Source: Chlorobiaceae bacterium (GTDB lineage: Bacteria; Bacteroidota; Chlorobiia; Chlorobiales; Chlorobiaceae). Taken from it: DNA of 64,000 nt. Shown here in pieces: positions 28,569 to 39,008 of the stretch (within the stretch, counting starts at the first letter, position 1; every line of letters starts with the position of its first letter). The notes under the pieces are model-generated. The model was given only the letters and a program-made list of their open reading frames with translations, did no database searches and had not been told where the DNA came from. The stretch spans positions 1 through 64,000 of the forward strand of contig JAAXWO010000005.1 of the NCBI GenBank assembly GCA_013334965.1. The letters are read 5' to 3'. Position numbers and translations under genes: made by a program.

Positions 28569-29415
28569 CGACCAGTCTGTCAGTCAACCCCTTGCCAGAA
28601 ACGGCATCACCGGCTATCCTGAGCAATCCCGCGTCACCATACTCTTCGACCAACCCCTCCCTGACGAGGGCATCAACGATCGTCCCGATCCCGTATCGAC
28701 AATCCGCGTGTCGCTCTTCAAGGCCTTGTCTCGAAAGCTCACCTGCGGCCAGAAGTTCACGAAGCAGCTCGCCCCGATACCACCGACGGGACCCTTTAAA
28801 ACGAGACTGCCTTGTCAGCGGGGCAATGCCTGTTTTCCGGCTGGTCAGCTCAAGCGCCCCAAAATCCATGAGCGCGTTGTGCCAGTCGCGGCTACGGCCT
28901 TTTGGCAGGATATCCCCTGCCACCTGGAGCATCCCTGCCGGAGTGATGGACTCAGGAAGCCGGAGTTCGTGGATCAGCACTCGCCGAATATTGGTATCGA
29001 CCGTAGCCATATCGAAATTATCGGCGAAAATCGGGATAGACCGGCTCGAATAGGGCCCAAGGCCGGGAAGCCTTATGAGTATGGATGGATCTGACGGCAC
29101 CCGTCCGCCGTACTCTTCCACGATAATGGCTGCAGCCCTGTGGAGTCGCTGTCCACGTGCATTGTAGCCCAGCCCGCTCCAGAGCTGGAGCACATCCCTG
29201 AGCGATGCGGCAGCGAGGGCAGACACATCCGGAAACCGTTCCATCCATGCTGTAAAACGAGGCACGACCCTGTCGGCCTGTGTCTGCTGCAACATGATTT
29301 CACTCACCATTACGGCATACCGGTCACGTGTCAGGCGCCAGGGGAAAACCCGGCCCTTGTGTCGGTAAAACTCGAAAATCTTCTCCCTGAAAGCTTCAAC
29401 TGAAACGCTGTTCAT
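28555..29415 (-). CDS. MutY-like adenine glycosylase lacking the iron-sulfur motif
   Basis: 286 residues. HhH-GPD glycosylase: SEIMLQQTQ carries the catalytic Glu, LPGLGPYSS is the helix-hairpin-helix, and VDTNIRRVL carries the catalytic Asp. After [15 protein letters not shown] the four cysteines of the usual MutY [4Fe-4S] cluster are absent, and the C-terminal NUDIX-like 8-oxoG recognition domain is also missing, replaced by about 80 residues with a winged-helix look. It probably removes adenine opposite 8-oxoG or a related mispair, but the changed architecture makes the exact substrate uncertain. It lies 30 nt after an MBL hydrolase gene. Confidence 0.85.
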   Translation of the reverse strand: MNSVSVEAFREKIFEFYRHKGRVFPWRLTRDRYAVMVSEIMLQQTQADRVVPRFTAWMERFPDVSALAAASLRDVLQLWSGLGYNARGQRLHRAAAIIVEEYGGRVPSDPSILIRLPGLGPYSSRSIPIFADNFDMATVDTNIRRVLIHELRLPESITPAGMLQVAGDILPKGRSRDWHNALMDFGALELTSRKTGIAPLTRQSRFKGSRRWYRGELLRELLAAGELSRQGLEERHADCRYGIGTIVDALVREGLVEEYGDAGLLRIAGDAVSGKGLTDRLVEKNE

Positions 29416-29445
29416 GGATACATGGCTCGTTGGTGACTGTTCGAT

Positions 29446-30264
29446 TCAGAATTCAGGCGCCGGTCCCGGCACGAACCCTGCAGGACGCTCCAGAACCGTT
29501 GCGGCATGCCTGAAGGGATCGTGGCCGAAGAAGAGCATCCAGCCGTTCCGGCACGCCTCTTCGAGAATGGCAGCCTTCTCTTCAATAACCGTCCGAGGAT
29601 CGATGTCGTTGCCGGTAACCCTCGAAATCGGGTAATGAGCGGTCGTAGGAATGAGGTCGGCTCCGTGCAGAAGCGTCGTATGACCGTCGCTCACGCGAAC
29701 GAGCTGCTGGCCCCGGGTATGGCCGTTGCTGATGATAACGTCAATGCCTGGAAATATTTCCCGCGTGCCTGATACCGTATGGAACAGCGAAAGTTGGCGG
29801 AACTCATCGATCAGGGTTTCGTTGTAGCTGATGCGTTCCTTCTCATCGGGACGGCAGGCGGTCCGGAAGTTCTCTTCCTGCACGATGACCTGTGCGTAGG
29901 GAAACACCGGCACCAGATGGTCGCCGCCACAGGTGAAAGCTCCTCCGACATGATCGCTGTGGAGATGGGTAAGCACAAGGTCGGTGATATCTCCAGGCTG
30001 GAGACCCAGCTTGTCAAGCTCCTCATCCAGCATGTATGGAGATGTCGCATTTGCGGCCCAGCGACTTGTCCAGCAGAGTTCGCCAACGCCAGTGTCGACC
30101 AGAATCCGGCGACCGTTTCCTGTGATCAGCAGCAGCCTGGTTGCGAGACGGATCTTTGGAAGAGGTCGGGCAGGATCATGGGTACGACCCGGTAAAGGAC
30201 CACCTTCGAACAAGAATTCCTGGACTTTAAGGGAATGAAGCTGATAATCACCTATCGTGAGCAT
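29446..30264 (-). CDS. Metallo-beta-lactamase-fold hydrolase
   Basis: 272 residues. ILVDTGVGE near residue 55 and the zinc motif HLHSDHVGG near residue 100; later ligands are likely NGHTRGQ, HGADLI and the C-terminal FFGHDPF. Resembles the quorum-quenching lactonase/AttM group and general MBL hydrolases; the substrate cannot be told from sequence. It probably forms a unit with the mutY-like gene downstream. Confidence 0.82.
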   Translation of the reverse strand: MLTIGDYQLHSLKVQEFLFEGGPLPGRTHDPARPLPKIRLATRLLLITGNGRRILVDTGVGELCWTSRWAANATSPYMLDEELDKLGLQPGDITDLVLTHLHSDHVGGAFTCGGDHLVPVFPYAQVIVQEENFRTACRPDEKERISYNETLIDEFRQLSLFHTVSGTREIFPGIDVIISNGHTRGQQLVRVSDGHTTLLHGADLIPTTAHYPISRVTGNDIDPRTVIEEKAAILEEACRNGWMLFFGHDPFRHAATVLERPAGFVPGPAPEF

Positions 30265-30364
30265 CGTGGAACAAAATAACGGTAAGATTGAATTGAAACG
30301 AACGCACCGATCTGATACTCAGCTTGACGCGGCTCTTTTTGGGGGGCAGATGGTCTACCCAGCC

Positions 30365-30395
30365 ATACAGCCCTGCATTGAAAACAGGGCTGTAT
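30365..30395 (-). terminator. Hairpin downstream of rplS
   Basis: Perfect 11-bp stem ATACAGCCCTG/CAGGGCTGTAT with a 9-nt loop, about 40 nt past the rplS stop. There is no T run, so termination is likely but not certain. Confidence 0.55.
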
Positions 30396-30432
30396 CTGGA
30401 TAATTCAGAAGCGGGTTCCGGAATGAGAAGCC

Positions 30433-30798
30433 TTACGACTGAGCCGAAGCGATTTTGCGCTCCTTGACTTTCAGCGCGGCTTTGCCTGTACGTTTGCGCA
30501 GGTAGAACAACTTTGCCCTTCTTGCCTTACCGTTCCTGACGATCGTGATGCTCTCAACGTTCGGCGAGTTGACCGGAATGATCCTCTCTACACCAACGCC
30601 ATGAGAGATCTTGCGCACGGTGATGGTCTTGTTTGCACCAGCACCCCTGTCGCTGATCACGACGCCTTCGAAAGCCTGGAGTCGCTCTTTTTCACCTTCG
30701 ATAACCTTCAGCTGTATCCTGACGGTATCGCCGGGGCGAACTTCGGGAATATCGGTCCTGCTCTGGGTTGCTTCCACCAATTGAATTAACTGATCCAT
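30433..30798 (-). CDS. rplS: 50S ribosomal protein L19
   Basis: 121 residues, usual length 115-120. Has [27 protein letters not shown] and [13 protein letters not shown], the core of the L19 family. L19 sits at the interface of the 30S and 50S subunits. Last gene of the ffh-rpsP-rimM-trmD-rplS operon. Confidence 0.97.
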   Translation of the reverse strand: MDQLIQLVEATQSRTDIPEVRPGDTVRIQLKVIEGEKERLQAFEGVVISDRGAGANKTITVRKISHGVGVERIIPVNSPNVESITIVRNGKARRAKLFYLRKRTGKAALKVKERKIASAQS

Positions 30799-30833
30799 GA
30801 TGACACTGTTATCTTTATGTTGTCTTTATCTTC

Positions 30834-31520
30834 TTACTGTTCGTCGTCTTCAAGCAAGTCCGGCCGACGCTGAAGAGTACGTTCACGCGCATTCTCCTGC
30901 CGCCAGAGCTCGATTTTTTCATGATGGCCTGAAAGAAGCACATCGGGCACACCCATACCCCTGAATTCCGCAGGGCGGGTATACCATGAACAATCCAGCA
31001 TGCCGGTCTGGAACGAATCGGTCAATGCTGATTCGCCGTCTCCGATCACACCCGGAATAAGCCTTACGATCGCATCACTCAACATGAGCGCCGGTATTTC
31101 GCCTCCGGAAAGCACCACATCGCCCACAGAGAGCTCCATGGTGACCAGAGTCTGGCGTATCCTTTCGTCCATGGCCTTGTAGTGGCCACACAGCACGATC
31201 AGATTTCCCTTTCTCGAAAGCCTGTTGGCCCTCTTCTGGTCGAACGCTTTACCGTCAGGAGTCATGAAGATGACCTCATCATAAGCCCTTTCGGCCTGCA
31301 ATTTCTCGATGCACTCAAAAACCGGTTCAGGACGGATAACCATTCCCGCACCACCACCGAAAGGCGCATCATCAACCTGATGGTACTTGCCCAATCCATA
31401 ATCGTGCAGGTTGTGCACGTGGATCTCTGCGAGGCCTTTTTTCCTCGCTATGCCAAGCAATCCCTTTTCAAGAGGCGACGCAAAAAAATCCGGAATGACG
31501 GAAATTATATCTATCCGCAT
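30834..31520 (-). CDS. trmD: tRNA (guanine37-N1)-methyltransferase
   Basis: 228 residues from ATG 31520 ([13 protein letters not shown]); an in-frame ATG three codons upstream is less likely. SPOUT fold with the SAM-binding knot: [12 protein letters not shown] and [15 protein letters not shown]. It methylates G37 next to the anticodon, preventing frameshifting. It lies between rimM and rplS as in most bacteria. Confidence 0.97.
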   Translation of the reverse strand: MRIDIISVIPDFFASPLEKGLLGIARKKGLAEIHVHNLHDYGLGKYHQVDDAPFGGGAGMVIRPEPVFECIEKLQAERAYDEVIFMTPDGKAFDQKRANRLSRKGNLIVLCGHYKAMDERIRQTLVTMELSVGDVVLSGGEIPALMLSDAIVRLIPGVIGDGESALTDSFQTGMLDCSWYTRPAEFRGMGVPDVLLSGHHEKIELWRQENARERTLQRRPDLLEDDEQ

Positions 31521-31571
31521 GGTTTCCACACATGAGACATTGCGATCAAACTTGTCAAGAACACTTTATGG

Positions 31572-32075
31572 CTACAGAAATTCCGAAAACCTCCGCAGCA
31601 CGATGATCCCCTTTTTGAGATCGATTTCAGCGACAAAATCTGCCACTGCGGGAACTAGCACCTTCCGGCTGCCAGTATCGACTTCGTATACGTCATGTGC
31701 CGGCATCTCCAGCACATCCCTGAGTACCCCAATCTTGCCGCCCTCCTCGTCAAGCACCTCAAGACCGATAAGGTCATGGAGATATGCCCTGTCGTCAGGC
31801 ATTGGCTCAAGGGCATCTCCGGTCACGTAAAGCCGGTACCCTGCAACGGCCTCGGCCTCCTCACGGGAACCGATACCCTCCAAAACTATCCAGGCGAACC
31901 CCTGATTCAGCTTTGCTGACAGCACTTTGCGCAGCACAACCTGATCCGGGGTTTTGCCGATGTAATACTCCTTCCTTTTCAGGAAACTTTCCGGAAAATC
32001 GGTAACCGGCTGAACCTTGAGTTCGCCTTTCAAGCCTTTGGGCTTCAAAATATTGCCCGTCAGAAAAAGGTCCAC
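31572..32075 (-). CDS. rimM: 16S rRNA processing protein RimM
   Basis: 167 residues. N-terminal RimM barrel ([15 protein letters not shown]) and C-terminal PRC barrel ([17 protein letters not shown], then [15 protein letters not shown]). It binds S19 and helps mature the 30S head domain. Part of the translation operon, 32 nt after rpsP. Confidence 0.95.
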   Translation of the reverse strand: MDLFLTGNILKPKGLKGELKVQPVTDFPESFLKRKEYYIGKTPDQVVLRKVLSAKLNQGFAWIVLEGIGSREEAEAVAGYRLYVTGDALEPMPDDRAYLHDLIGLEVLDEEGGKIGVLRDVLEMPAHDVYEVDTGSRKVLVPAVADFVAEIDLKKGIIVLRRFSEFL

Positions 32076-32107
32076 CCTGTTAAGCTGTCAACATTTTCCG
32101 GCCCTGA

Positions 32108-32521
32108 TCAGGCCTCGGCGGAACCTGCTGCGGCTGCAGCTTCAGCTGCCTTCTTGGTCTGGCGGCGGCGGAGCTTTACCGAAAGGCGTTTCTGGCGTCT
32201 TTCAGCCTCTTTCTGCTGCCACTGCTCCATCTGTGCTGCGATTTCAGTCTCGCTTATGCCACGGCGCTTCATGTTCATTTCATGGAGGAGGCCGGTGCCA
32301 CGGATAAGGCTGTGGACGGTTGCTGTCGGCTGAGCGCCGACGTTCAGCCAATATGCTACGCGATCCCTTTCAATGGTTACGGCATGCGGCTTAGCGGTCG
32401 GGTTGTAATGTCCGATCACTTCCAGGAATTTGCCATCCCTCGGTGCACGGCCATCGGCTGCAACGATCTGGTAGAACGGCATTTTTTTCCTTCCAGCCCT
32501 TTTCAATCTGATCTTAACCAA
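32108..32521 (-). CDS. rpsP: 30S ribosomal protein S16
   Basis: 137 residues: the usual S16 core ([34 protein letters not shown]) of about 85 residues plus a C-terminal extension of roughly 50 residues, rich in E, K, R and then alanine. Such tails occur in Bacteroidetes/Chlorobi. It binds 16S rRNA early in 30S assembly. Confidence 0.97.
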   Translation of the reverse strand: MVKIRLKRAGRKKMPFYQIVAADGRAPRDGKFLEVIGHYNPTAKPHAVTIERDRVAYWLNVGAQPTATVHSLIRGTGLLHEMNMKRRGISETEIAAQMEQWQQKEAERRQKRLSVKLRRRQTKKAAEAAAAAGSAEA

Positions 32522-32559
32522 AGCGTAATGAGTTTAATTTATTAAGAGACATTTATCAT

Positions 32560-33909
32560 TTATCTTTTCAGAAACTTGTCGAGTGAGAGGTTCTGTGATG
32601 TGACCCTGCGACCCGACTGGGTCAGCCTGCTCACCGAACGCATCATCTTCTTCATCTCGGTAAACTGCTTGAGCAGCATGTTGACCTCCTGAACCCTCGT
32701 GCCGCTTCCTCGGGCGATCCTCTGGCGGCGGCTGCCGTTGATGATCTCCGGGGTCTTGCGCTCCTGGCTGGTCATTGAGGAGATCATGGCCTCGATTGGT
32801 TTGAAATCGAGGTTATCGAGATCCTGCTTCTGAACCATCTTGTTCAAGCCCGGCACCATCTGGATGAGGCCCTGAATCGACCCCATTTTCTTGAGCTGCT
32901 GAAGCTGGTCGAAAAAGTCGTTGAGGTCGAACTCATTCTTCATGAGCCTCGACTGCATCTCCATCGTCTTCTCAATATCGAGGGTCTCCTGGGCCTTCTC
33001 GACGAAACTGACGATATCACCCATACCGAGAATCCTCTGGGCCATACGATCAGGATAGAACAGATCGAGATCGTCGACCTTCTCGCCCACGCTCATGAAC
33101 TTGATCGGCTTTTCGACCACCTGCCTGATCGACAGGGCCGCACCGCCGCGGGAATCACCGTCCAGCTTGGTCAGAACGACACCGTCGAAATCGAGCCTGT
33201 CATTGAAAGCCTTTGCCGTATTGACAGCTTCCTGGCCCATCATGGAGTCAACGACGAAGAGAAGCTCATCGGGCTTCAGCGCATTTTTGAGCGCTTCGGC
33301 CTCGGCCATCATCATCTCGTCGATCTGGAGACGTCCTGCCGTATCGATGATCACGACATCCTTTGCACCTGCCCTGGCAGCTTCAAGACCGCCGAGCGCA
33401 GTTTTCATGGCGTCCTGCCCATCAAGCGAAAATACGGGAACATCAACCTGCTCACCAAGGGTCTTGAGCTGATCCACAGCCGCAGGGCGGTAGACGTCAG
33501 CAGCCACAAGAATCGGGTTCTTTCCGTTTTTCTTGAGTCTTTTGGCCAGCTTGGCGCAGAAGGTGGTCTTACCAGAGCCCTGCAGACCGGCCACCATGAT
33601 AATGGCGGGACTCTTTTTGGGCGGGAGGTTCAGCGGACGGTTCTCACCGCCCATGATTTCAGTCAGTTCGTCGTTGACGATCTTGACGATCATCTGGGCC
33701 GGCGAAACGCTTTTGATGACGGACTCACCAAGGGATTTCTCCCTGATGTCCTCGACCAGCTTCTTGGCAACCTTGTAGTTGACGTCAGCGCCGAGCAACG
33801 CACGCTTGATATCGCGCATGGCGATACCAATGTTGATCTCGTTGATCGTGGCCTGACCGGCGAGCTTCCTGAAAGTCAGCTCAAGTTTATCGCTGAGATT
33901 GTCGAACAT
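32560..33909 (-). CDS. ffh: Signal recognition particle protein Ffh (SRP54)
   Basis: 449 residues. N domain, then the GTPase domain with [14 protein letters not shown] near residue 107, DTAGRLQID, and [13 protein letters not shown]; a methionine-rich M domain follows ([24 protein letters not shown]), with the RNA-binding [12 protein letters not shown] near residue 393. With 4.5S RNA it delivers nascent membrane proteins to FtsY. First gene of the operon; no SRP RNA gene was seen in the window. Confidence 0.97.
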   Translation of the reverse strand: MFDNLSDKLELTFRKLAGQATINEINIGIAMRDIKRALLGADVNYKVAKKLVEDIREKSLGESVIKSVSPAQMIVKIVNDELTEIMGGENRPLNLPPKKSPAIIMVAGLQGSGKTTFCAKLAKRLKKNGKNPILVAADVYRPAAVDQLKTLGEQVDVPVFSLDGQDAMKTALGGLEAARAGAKDVVIIDTAGRLQIDEMMMAEAEALKNALKPDELLFVVDSMMGQEAVNTAKAFNDRLDFDGVVLTKLDGDSRGGAALSIRQVVEKPIKFMSVGEKVDDLDLFYPDRMAQRILGMGDIVSFVEKAQETLDIEKTMEMQSRLMKNEFDLNDFFDQLQQLKKMGSIQGLIQMVPGLNKMVQKQDLDNLDFKPIEAMISSMTSQERKTPEIINGSRRQRIARGSGTRVQEVNMLLKQFTEMKKMMRSVSRLTQSGRRVTSQNLSLDKFLKR

Positions 33910-34047
33910 GTTGAACCTGTCACAAAAATTCTAAAAATGGATGACGTTAAATATAACATTTTTCTTGTAAAATAAAACCATCAGGCATCAGCTTCTACAG
34001 AGCATTTTTCTGTTATATATTGAGCCAATATATCAATTTCAGAGACT

Positions 34048-35031
34048 ATGTCACCAGAAGCCATCGAACAGCTTTTCCAGAAGTTCCGAAAGCAGAAGAT
34101 CGCCGTCGTCGGCGATGTCATGCTCGATAAATACATATTCGGCCACGTATCACGGATATCCCCCGAATACCCGGTGCCTGTGGTCGACGTGACCCACGAG
34201 AGCAACCGGCTGGGAGGCGCTGCGAACGTAGCGTTGAACACCCACGCCCTGGGCGCTGAAACGCTTCTGTTCGGCGTAACCGGGAATGACTCCGGGCGTG
34301 ACTCCCTTGAGTCCCTCATGAGGGAACATGGGCTTGAGTCGGGCATGCTTGTGACGGACTCCTCCCGCCCGACGACCTGCAAAACGAGAATCCTCTCACA
34401 AAACCACCATATCACGAGGGTGGACTATGAAAGCAGGGAGCCGCTGGATGCAACCACCGAAGCAAAGCTTCTCGCCATGTTCAGTGAGGTTGCCGGAACG
34501 CTGGATGCCGTCGTGTTCGAAGATTACAACAAAGGGGTGCTTACGGAATCGCTGATCGCATCGATAACAGGCATCTGCCGGAAACTCGGCATTCCTGTAC
34601 TCGTCGATCCGAAACTGAAGGGATTTTTCACCTATGGCGGCTGCACGATATTTAAACCGAACCTTTCAGAACTCGCGGCTTCGCTCGGCATCGTCCTGCG
34701 CAACAACGACCGGGAGGTCGAAGAGGCCTGCCTGAAGCTCAGGGAAAAGCTTGAAACCGACAGCATCGTCGTGACGAGGAGCGAAAAAGGGATAACCGTC
34801 TACAACGGCTCATTCACGCACATACCGGCCACCTCCCTTGACGTGGCTGACGTTTCAGGCGCAGGAGACACGGTCATCGGAATAATCGCCCTCGGCATTG
34901 CGGCCGGCCTGGACCTGGTGACCAGCACGAAAATCGCGAACCTTGCCGCCGGCACGGTCTGCCAGGAGGTGGGCGCCGTACCGGTAAGGCCTGAAAAACT
35001 TTTCAGTGCGTGCCTGGCTCATCTTCAATGA
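34048..35031 (+). CDS. hldA: D-glycero-beta-D-manno-heptose-7-phosphate kinase
   Basis: 327 residues. PfkB-type kinase: [15 protein letters not shown] at the N-terminus, [18 protein letters not shown], and the catalytic [12 protein letters not shown] near residue 273. It matches the N-terminal half of HldE; the nucleotidyltransferase half is absent, so it is a monofunctional HldA. Product feeds ADP-heptose synthesis for the LPS inner core. The stop overlaps, tail to tail by 29 nt, the convergent START-domain gene. Confidence 0.9.
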   Translation: MSPEAIEQLFQKFRKQKIAVVGDVMLDKYIFGHVSRISPEYPVPVVDVTHESNRLGGAANVALNTHALGAETLLFGVTGNDSGRDSLESLMREHGLESGMLVTDSSRPTTCKTRILSQNHHITRVDYESREPLDATTEAKLLAMFSEVAGTLDAVVFEDYNKGVLTESLIASITGICRKLGIPVLVDPKLKGFFTYGGCTIFKPNLSELAASLGIVLRNNDREVEEACLKLREKLETDSIVVTRSEKGITVYNGSFTHIPATSLDVADVSGAGDTVIGIIALGIAAGLDLVTSTKIANLAAGTVCQEVGAVPVRPEKLFSACLAHLQ

Positions 35032-35641
35032 TGTGAAGGTGGTTATCGACCACCGACGGCCACGGAGGATTGTATGAGGGGTCCTGCACCAGGCTCCTCA
35101 TCTTCAGCAGCGAATAGAAAGGAACTTCAAAAAGTGCCGCATTGCTGAGCGTAGGCGGTATATCCCTCCCCGGGTTCAGATGCATAACAAAGGTTACGTG
35201 AACCCGCCCCCCCGCTAATGGCATCAACACCCATACACCGTAGGTTTCCCGGACTCGGTGCAGATCTGGCCTCGAAGGCATGAAATCGGGCACACCGCTC
35301 ATCGTCACGGCAATAGCCCCCTCTTCAGATGCATGGAGACTGGTTCGCACAATAAGCTCCCTCCTGGGTATTGGCCATGGAGTATTGATCACCTGGCGAA
35401 GGACATACTCAAGTTCCTCATTCTTGTGCAGCACATCCATTTCAGCGAGCTGATGCACCCAGCGGCCATAGCTCCCGAAATCATGAAACAGGCTGATCAG
35501 TTTCCTGAGCGGCACTTCAAACTCGGTCTCGGCCTTGAAGCCAAGCACCTGAGAGCCCTTGATCTTCGAAGAGTAGACCCTGATTGCCTTGTGATCAACG
35601 CGAAATTCCCAGTTGCCCTCCAGGGCCGTTGCGACATCCAT
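35003..35641 (-). CDS. START-domain lipid-binding-type protein (copy A)
   Basis: 212 residues from ATG 35641 ([11 protein letters not shown]); the open frame continues upstream to 35848, but that part overlaps the neighbouring START gene in another frame. Features of the START/SRPBCC fold: [49 protein letters not shown], and a C-terminal helix ([11 protein letters not shown]). START domains bind a lipid in a deep cavity; they are common in animals and plants, less so in bacteria. No signal peptide, so it is probably cytoplasmic. Ligand unknown. Confidence 0.78.
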   Translation of the reverse strand: MDVATALEGNWEFRVDHKAIRVYSSKIKGSQVLGFKAETEFEVPLRKLISLFHDFGSYGRWVHQLAEMDVLHKNEELEYVLRQVINTPWPIPRRELIVRTSLHASEEGAIAVTMSGVPDFMPSRPDLHRVRETYGVWVLMPLAGGRVHVTFVMHLNPGRDIPPTLSNAALFEVPFYSLLKMRSLVQDPSYNPPWPSVVDNHLHIIEDEPGTH

Positions 35642-35688
35642 TTGTACAGCGGTTATAAAGTAATAAGATGAATGAAGTGACCTGCTGG

Positions 35689-36345
35689 CTATTCGGCAAT
35701 AAAGTCCCGATAGTTCCTTACAATGTCCGTCGTCGAGCTCCGGAATGGGGCATCGACCGGCGTACGGTATTTTTCGCGTTTTACCATATCCCGAAGATTG
35801 CACAAGGTATGATAAGGCGTATCGATAACCGCTATGTTGGCCAGCCATGAGGGAATCTCACCGCCCGGCTCGATATGAAGCCTGAAAACAACACGGCACT
35901 CATTTTCCGAGAGCGGAAGGATGTTCCATGCGCCCTCAAGTTGACGCACCCTCACATTGCGGTCGTTTTCGGGAATAAAATCAGGAAGACATTCAAGCTT
36001 GATGAAGGCTTCGGAAGTCTCCGGATCAATATAGGCCGTGGAACGCGTAATGATCTCTCGATCCGAAACCGGCCAGGGTGCCGAAACAAGCTGGTAAACC
36101 ACCCTGCCGTCATTTTCGGTAAGCTCCTGCAGCACGCGCATCTCCTTGGTCTTCCATACCCACTCCGTAGCGGACTCGATATCGTAAAGAAGGCTGAGTA
36201 CCGAATGCTGTGGGGCATCGATGGTCGCCACCGCCACAAACGACAGAAAATCCGACGAAGGCACCGGACAGGTGAAAATCTTCAACCAGTCGTTGCTGAA
36301 CCTGATCGAGCAGGTCGTGCTGTTAATTTTTTCGAGCAAAGACAT
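35689..36345 (-). CDS. START-domain lipid-binding-type protein (copy B)
   Basis: 218 residues. Same layout as the downstream copy: [52 protein letters not shown] and a C-terminal helix [11 protein letters not shown]. The two are clearly paralogues, although the sequences have drifted apart. They lie head to tail, 47 nt apart, on the minus strand downstream of the CtpA-type protease gene and probably form one transcript with it. Ligand unknown. Confidence 0.78.
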   Translation of the reverse strand: MSLLEKINSTTCSIRFSNDWLKIFTCPVPSSDFLSFVAVATIDAPQHSVLSLLYDIESATEWVWKTKEMRVLQELTENDGRVVYQLVSAPWPVSDREIITRSTAYIDPETSEAFIKLECLPDFIPENDRNVRVRQLEGAWNILPLSENECRVVFRLHIEPGGEIPSWLANIAVIDTPYHTLCNLRDMVKREKYRTPVDAPFRSSTTDIVRNYRDFIAE

Positions 36346-36406
36346 AACATATGATGATTATATGGATAAATGCAAGCCGTACCGCCTCCCTTCAGGAAAA
36401 CAGGTA

Positions 36407-38041
36407 TCATGAAGCCTGCTTTTCAATGAAATGCCTTGCGACCTTCATGACAGGATCGCCATCAATCAACACCCTGACCTGCTCTTCAGTTCCGAAAAGA
36501 TGCCTGCCTATCCTCGCCCTCAGGGTGCGCTGGATAAACGTGCGGTCCTGGCTGAACTCGGTAGCGCTGAACACTATCTTTTTTGCCGCACACCCTCTCT
36601 TGACGAGGGCCTCAAGATTTTCAGGGCCCTTGTATTCGTTAAGATATGCCTGGGAGGAAGAGCGGTATTTCTGAACCGGACTCGACGGATCATCGATCAA
36701 CTTGAGCGCGATATCCTCGAAAACCCCTTTTGCGTAAAGCTCCTGGTATAGATTCGTATAGGGCTTGCCGAAAACCCAGTAATCCGGCAGGATGCCTCCA
36801 GCCCTTGCAAGCACGGTTTTCAGGCTGTCTCCAGGCTCGCTACCGGAGATACGTCCGGTGCTGTAGACTGAAATATCCGGACCTTCCCTGTACAGGAGTC
36901 CTCCATACTTTTTCATGAAGTTGTCGGGAAGGGTCCTGGTGAACATCTCCCTGTAATAACGCTCACGACCGTGGGCTCCTTCATCGTAACCTCTCTGTAT
37001 CTGGCGGCCGGATGGGGTATAGTATCTCGAAACCGTAAGCCTGAGAGCTGAACCGTCTGAAAACGGGAACTGCCTCTGGACGAGACCTTTGCCGAACGTC
37101 AGTTCGCCGACCAGCAGGCCGCGGCGGTTGTCCTGCAGGGCTCCGGCAAGAATCTCGGCTGCCGAAGCGCTTCCCCGGTCCACCAGCAGGCACAAGGCAC
37201 CCTTTTCGAACAGGCCGCCGCCCTTGGCGACATATTTCATCTCGTCCGCACCGCCATGACGGCTTTTCGTATAAACAATCAAGTTCCTGTCCGGAAGGAG
37301 TTCGTCGGCCACTTCGACAGCCTGCTCAAGAAAACCTCCGGGATTGCCCCTGACATCAATGACAAGACGCGCCATCCCCTGCGCCCGCAACTTTTGGAGC
37401 GCGCTGCGAAACTCGGCAGCGGTGGTCGCAACAAACTGGCTTATCCTGATATACCCTGTCCGGGAATCGACAAGAAACGCGGCATCGATGCTCGATGTCG
37501 AAATCTTTCCTCTGGTAACCTGGAAATCGATCATCCTGCGGGCAACCGGTCGGTATACCTTCAGACTGACCTGCGACCCCCGTGCGCCTCTCAACTTCTT
37601 GAGCACCGATCCGGGTGTAATTCCGACAGCATTCATGGAGTCGATTGCAACAATCCGGTCTCCGGGTATGATGCCCGCTGCTTCGCTCGGCCCTCCCGCC
37701 AGGGGAGTGACCACCAGCAGAGTATCATGGACTACATCAAACTCAATGCCGATGCCATCGAAGTTCCCTTCGAACTGGGCGTTGGTATACGCTGCCTTGT
37801 CAGGCTCCAGATACAGGGAGTGAGGATCAAGGGACTCCGCCATACCACGGATGCCTGCACCCGAAAGGCTGTCGTCGTTTACAGGATCAACATAAACCGA
37901 TTTGATCAACCGGTATGCGTCGCTCACTTTCGTCTGCCGTCCCGCCGTGTCGCTCCCGCCGCCCCCCTTGATCCTCAGCCCTATAAAGATGCCGAAAACC
38001 AGGACGATTATCATGAGAACGGCACTGAAAATACGGGACAT
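36407..38041 (-). CDS. C-terminal processing protease, S41 family (CtpA/Prc-like)
   Basis: 544 residues. N-terminal membrane anchor (about residues 5-24), a PDZ domain (about 95-170, with GIGIEF and GIIPGDRIVAID), and an S41 protease domain with VIDVRGNPGG, the catalytic Ser in DRGSASAAEI, and the catalytic Lys in FGKGLVQ. A C-terminal extension of about 150 residues follows. It acts in the periplasm on C-terminal tails of exported proteins. It lies upstream of the tandem START genes on the same strand. Confidence 0.92.
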   Translation of the reverse strand: MSRIFSAVLMIIVLVFGIFIGLRIKGGGGSDTAGRQTKVSDAYRLIKSVYVDPVNDDSLSGAGIRGMAESLDPHSLYLEPDKAAYTNAQFEGNFDGIGIEFDVVHDTLLVVTPLAGGPSEAAGIIPGDRIVAIDSMNAVGITPGSVLKKLRGARGSQVSLKVYRPVARRMIDFQVTRGKISTSSIDAAFLVDSRTGYIRISQFVATTAAEFRSALQKLRAQGMARLVIDVRGNPGGFLEQAVEVADELLPDRNLIVYTKSRHGGADEMKYVAKGGGLFEKGALCLLVDRGSASAAEILAGALQDNRRGLLVGELTFGKGLVQRQFPFSDGSALRLTVSRYYTPSGRQIQRGYDEGAHGRERYYREMFTRTLPDNFMKKYGGLLYREGPDISVYSTGRISGSEPGDSLKTVLARAGGILPDYWVFGKPYTNLYQELYAKGVFEDIALKLIDDPSSPVQKYRSSSQAYLNEYKGPENLEALVKRGCAAKKIVFSATEFSQDRTFIQRTLRARIGRHLFGTEEQVRVLIDGDPVMKVARHFIEKQAS

Positions 38042-39008
38042 GTGAACAGTCTTTAGATAGATATGGAAAGGAAACGGCCCGCCTCAAGCCAAACCTTTTA
38101 GAGCGCCTGTCAGGCAACGAAAACCGATCGGCAACTGGATGCCGTCAAACCGAAACCCGAAGTAGCGGAAAGAGAGAAATAATGGGATCCCGCCTAAGGC
38201 CCTGGCAGACGAAATCCAGAAAGGCCGCAGCGTTGACACACCCTTTAGTTTACCGAAGAGAAGAGTAATTCGCAAAAAAACATTCTAACAGACAGCCGCC
38301 TGGCAAGGAGCATCGCGGCACGGGCCGTTTTCAAGCCCGAATACGAGGCAATAAAACAAGACACCTTATAAGAGTTTTAATCACCATAAACAACTCACAT
38401 AAAAAATGTTTTACCATTTTTATAACCCAATATAACAGCCACAAACCTGCCTATAACTCAAACATATAGCACAGTTACAACACATTTATAAATAAAAAAA
38501 TTTAGCCATAAAAAAGAACTATCAAAACATCATTAATAGAATTTTTTAATCCTATTAATAAAATTTTAATCACAATTATTAAACCAAACTAATTAATAAA
38601 TTTTATTTCAACTAAATAATTATAATAATTTTTATTTCAACATGTTAGCATTATTTACTTAAAGTTTAATATAATTAATTTTTGCAAGTTCTAAACTTCT
38701 ATAATGACGCATAATTAGACACATTCATAACTGAATGATTAATTCATATTAACTTGTTAAACAAGACGATTAATTAATTTTTATCTATTTTTAATGAATA
38801 ATCAATGAAGAATTAACAAGAGCTCTTATAAAGCTGTAAGATTTTTTATAATCACAACTTAATAAATGATCACACCGAATGTTTGATGCAATCAAGAATT
38901 GGTCGTCGCCATTAATATGATTGTTATTCAGAGACATTCACCTCCTCTCCATGTTCATGAAGTGGAGGTGAGATGAATTCTTTTGGAGGGGAGGTATGAG
39001 TGTGCGGC
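38042..39008. other. Long AT-rich non-coding region
   Basis: About 970 nt with no credible gene. Bases 38360-38880 are extremely AT-rich, with many TAATTAATT-type stretches, against GC-rich neighbours. Contains the upstream region of the ctpA-like gene and, at 38938-38971, an 8-bp inverted repeat (TCACCTCC/GGAGGTGA). No DnaA-box cluster was recognised, and no dnaA gene is near. Confidence 0.6.
38938..38971. repeat. Inverted repeat downstream of ridA
   Basis: TCACCTCC (38938-38945) and GGAGGTGA (38964-38971) with an 18-nt spacer; GGAGG recurs just downstream at 38985 and 38990. It may be part of the ridA 3' end. No T run. Confidence 0.5.

Noticed and set aside
38360-38880. AT-rich stretch considered as a replication origin
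   Set aside because: No cluster of DnaA boxes was recognised, and no dnaA, dnaN or gidA gene is nearby.
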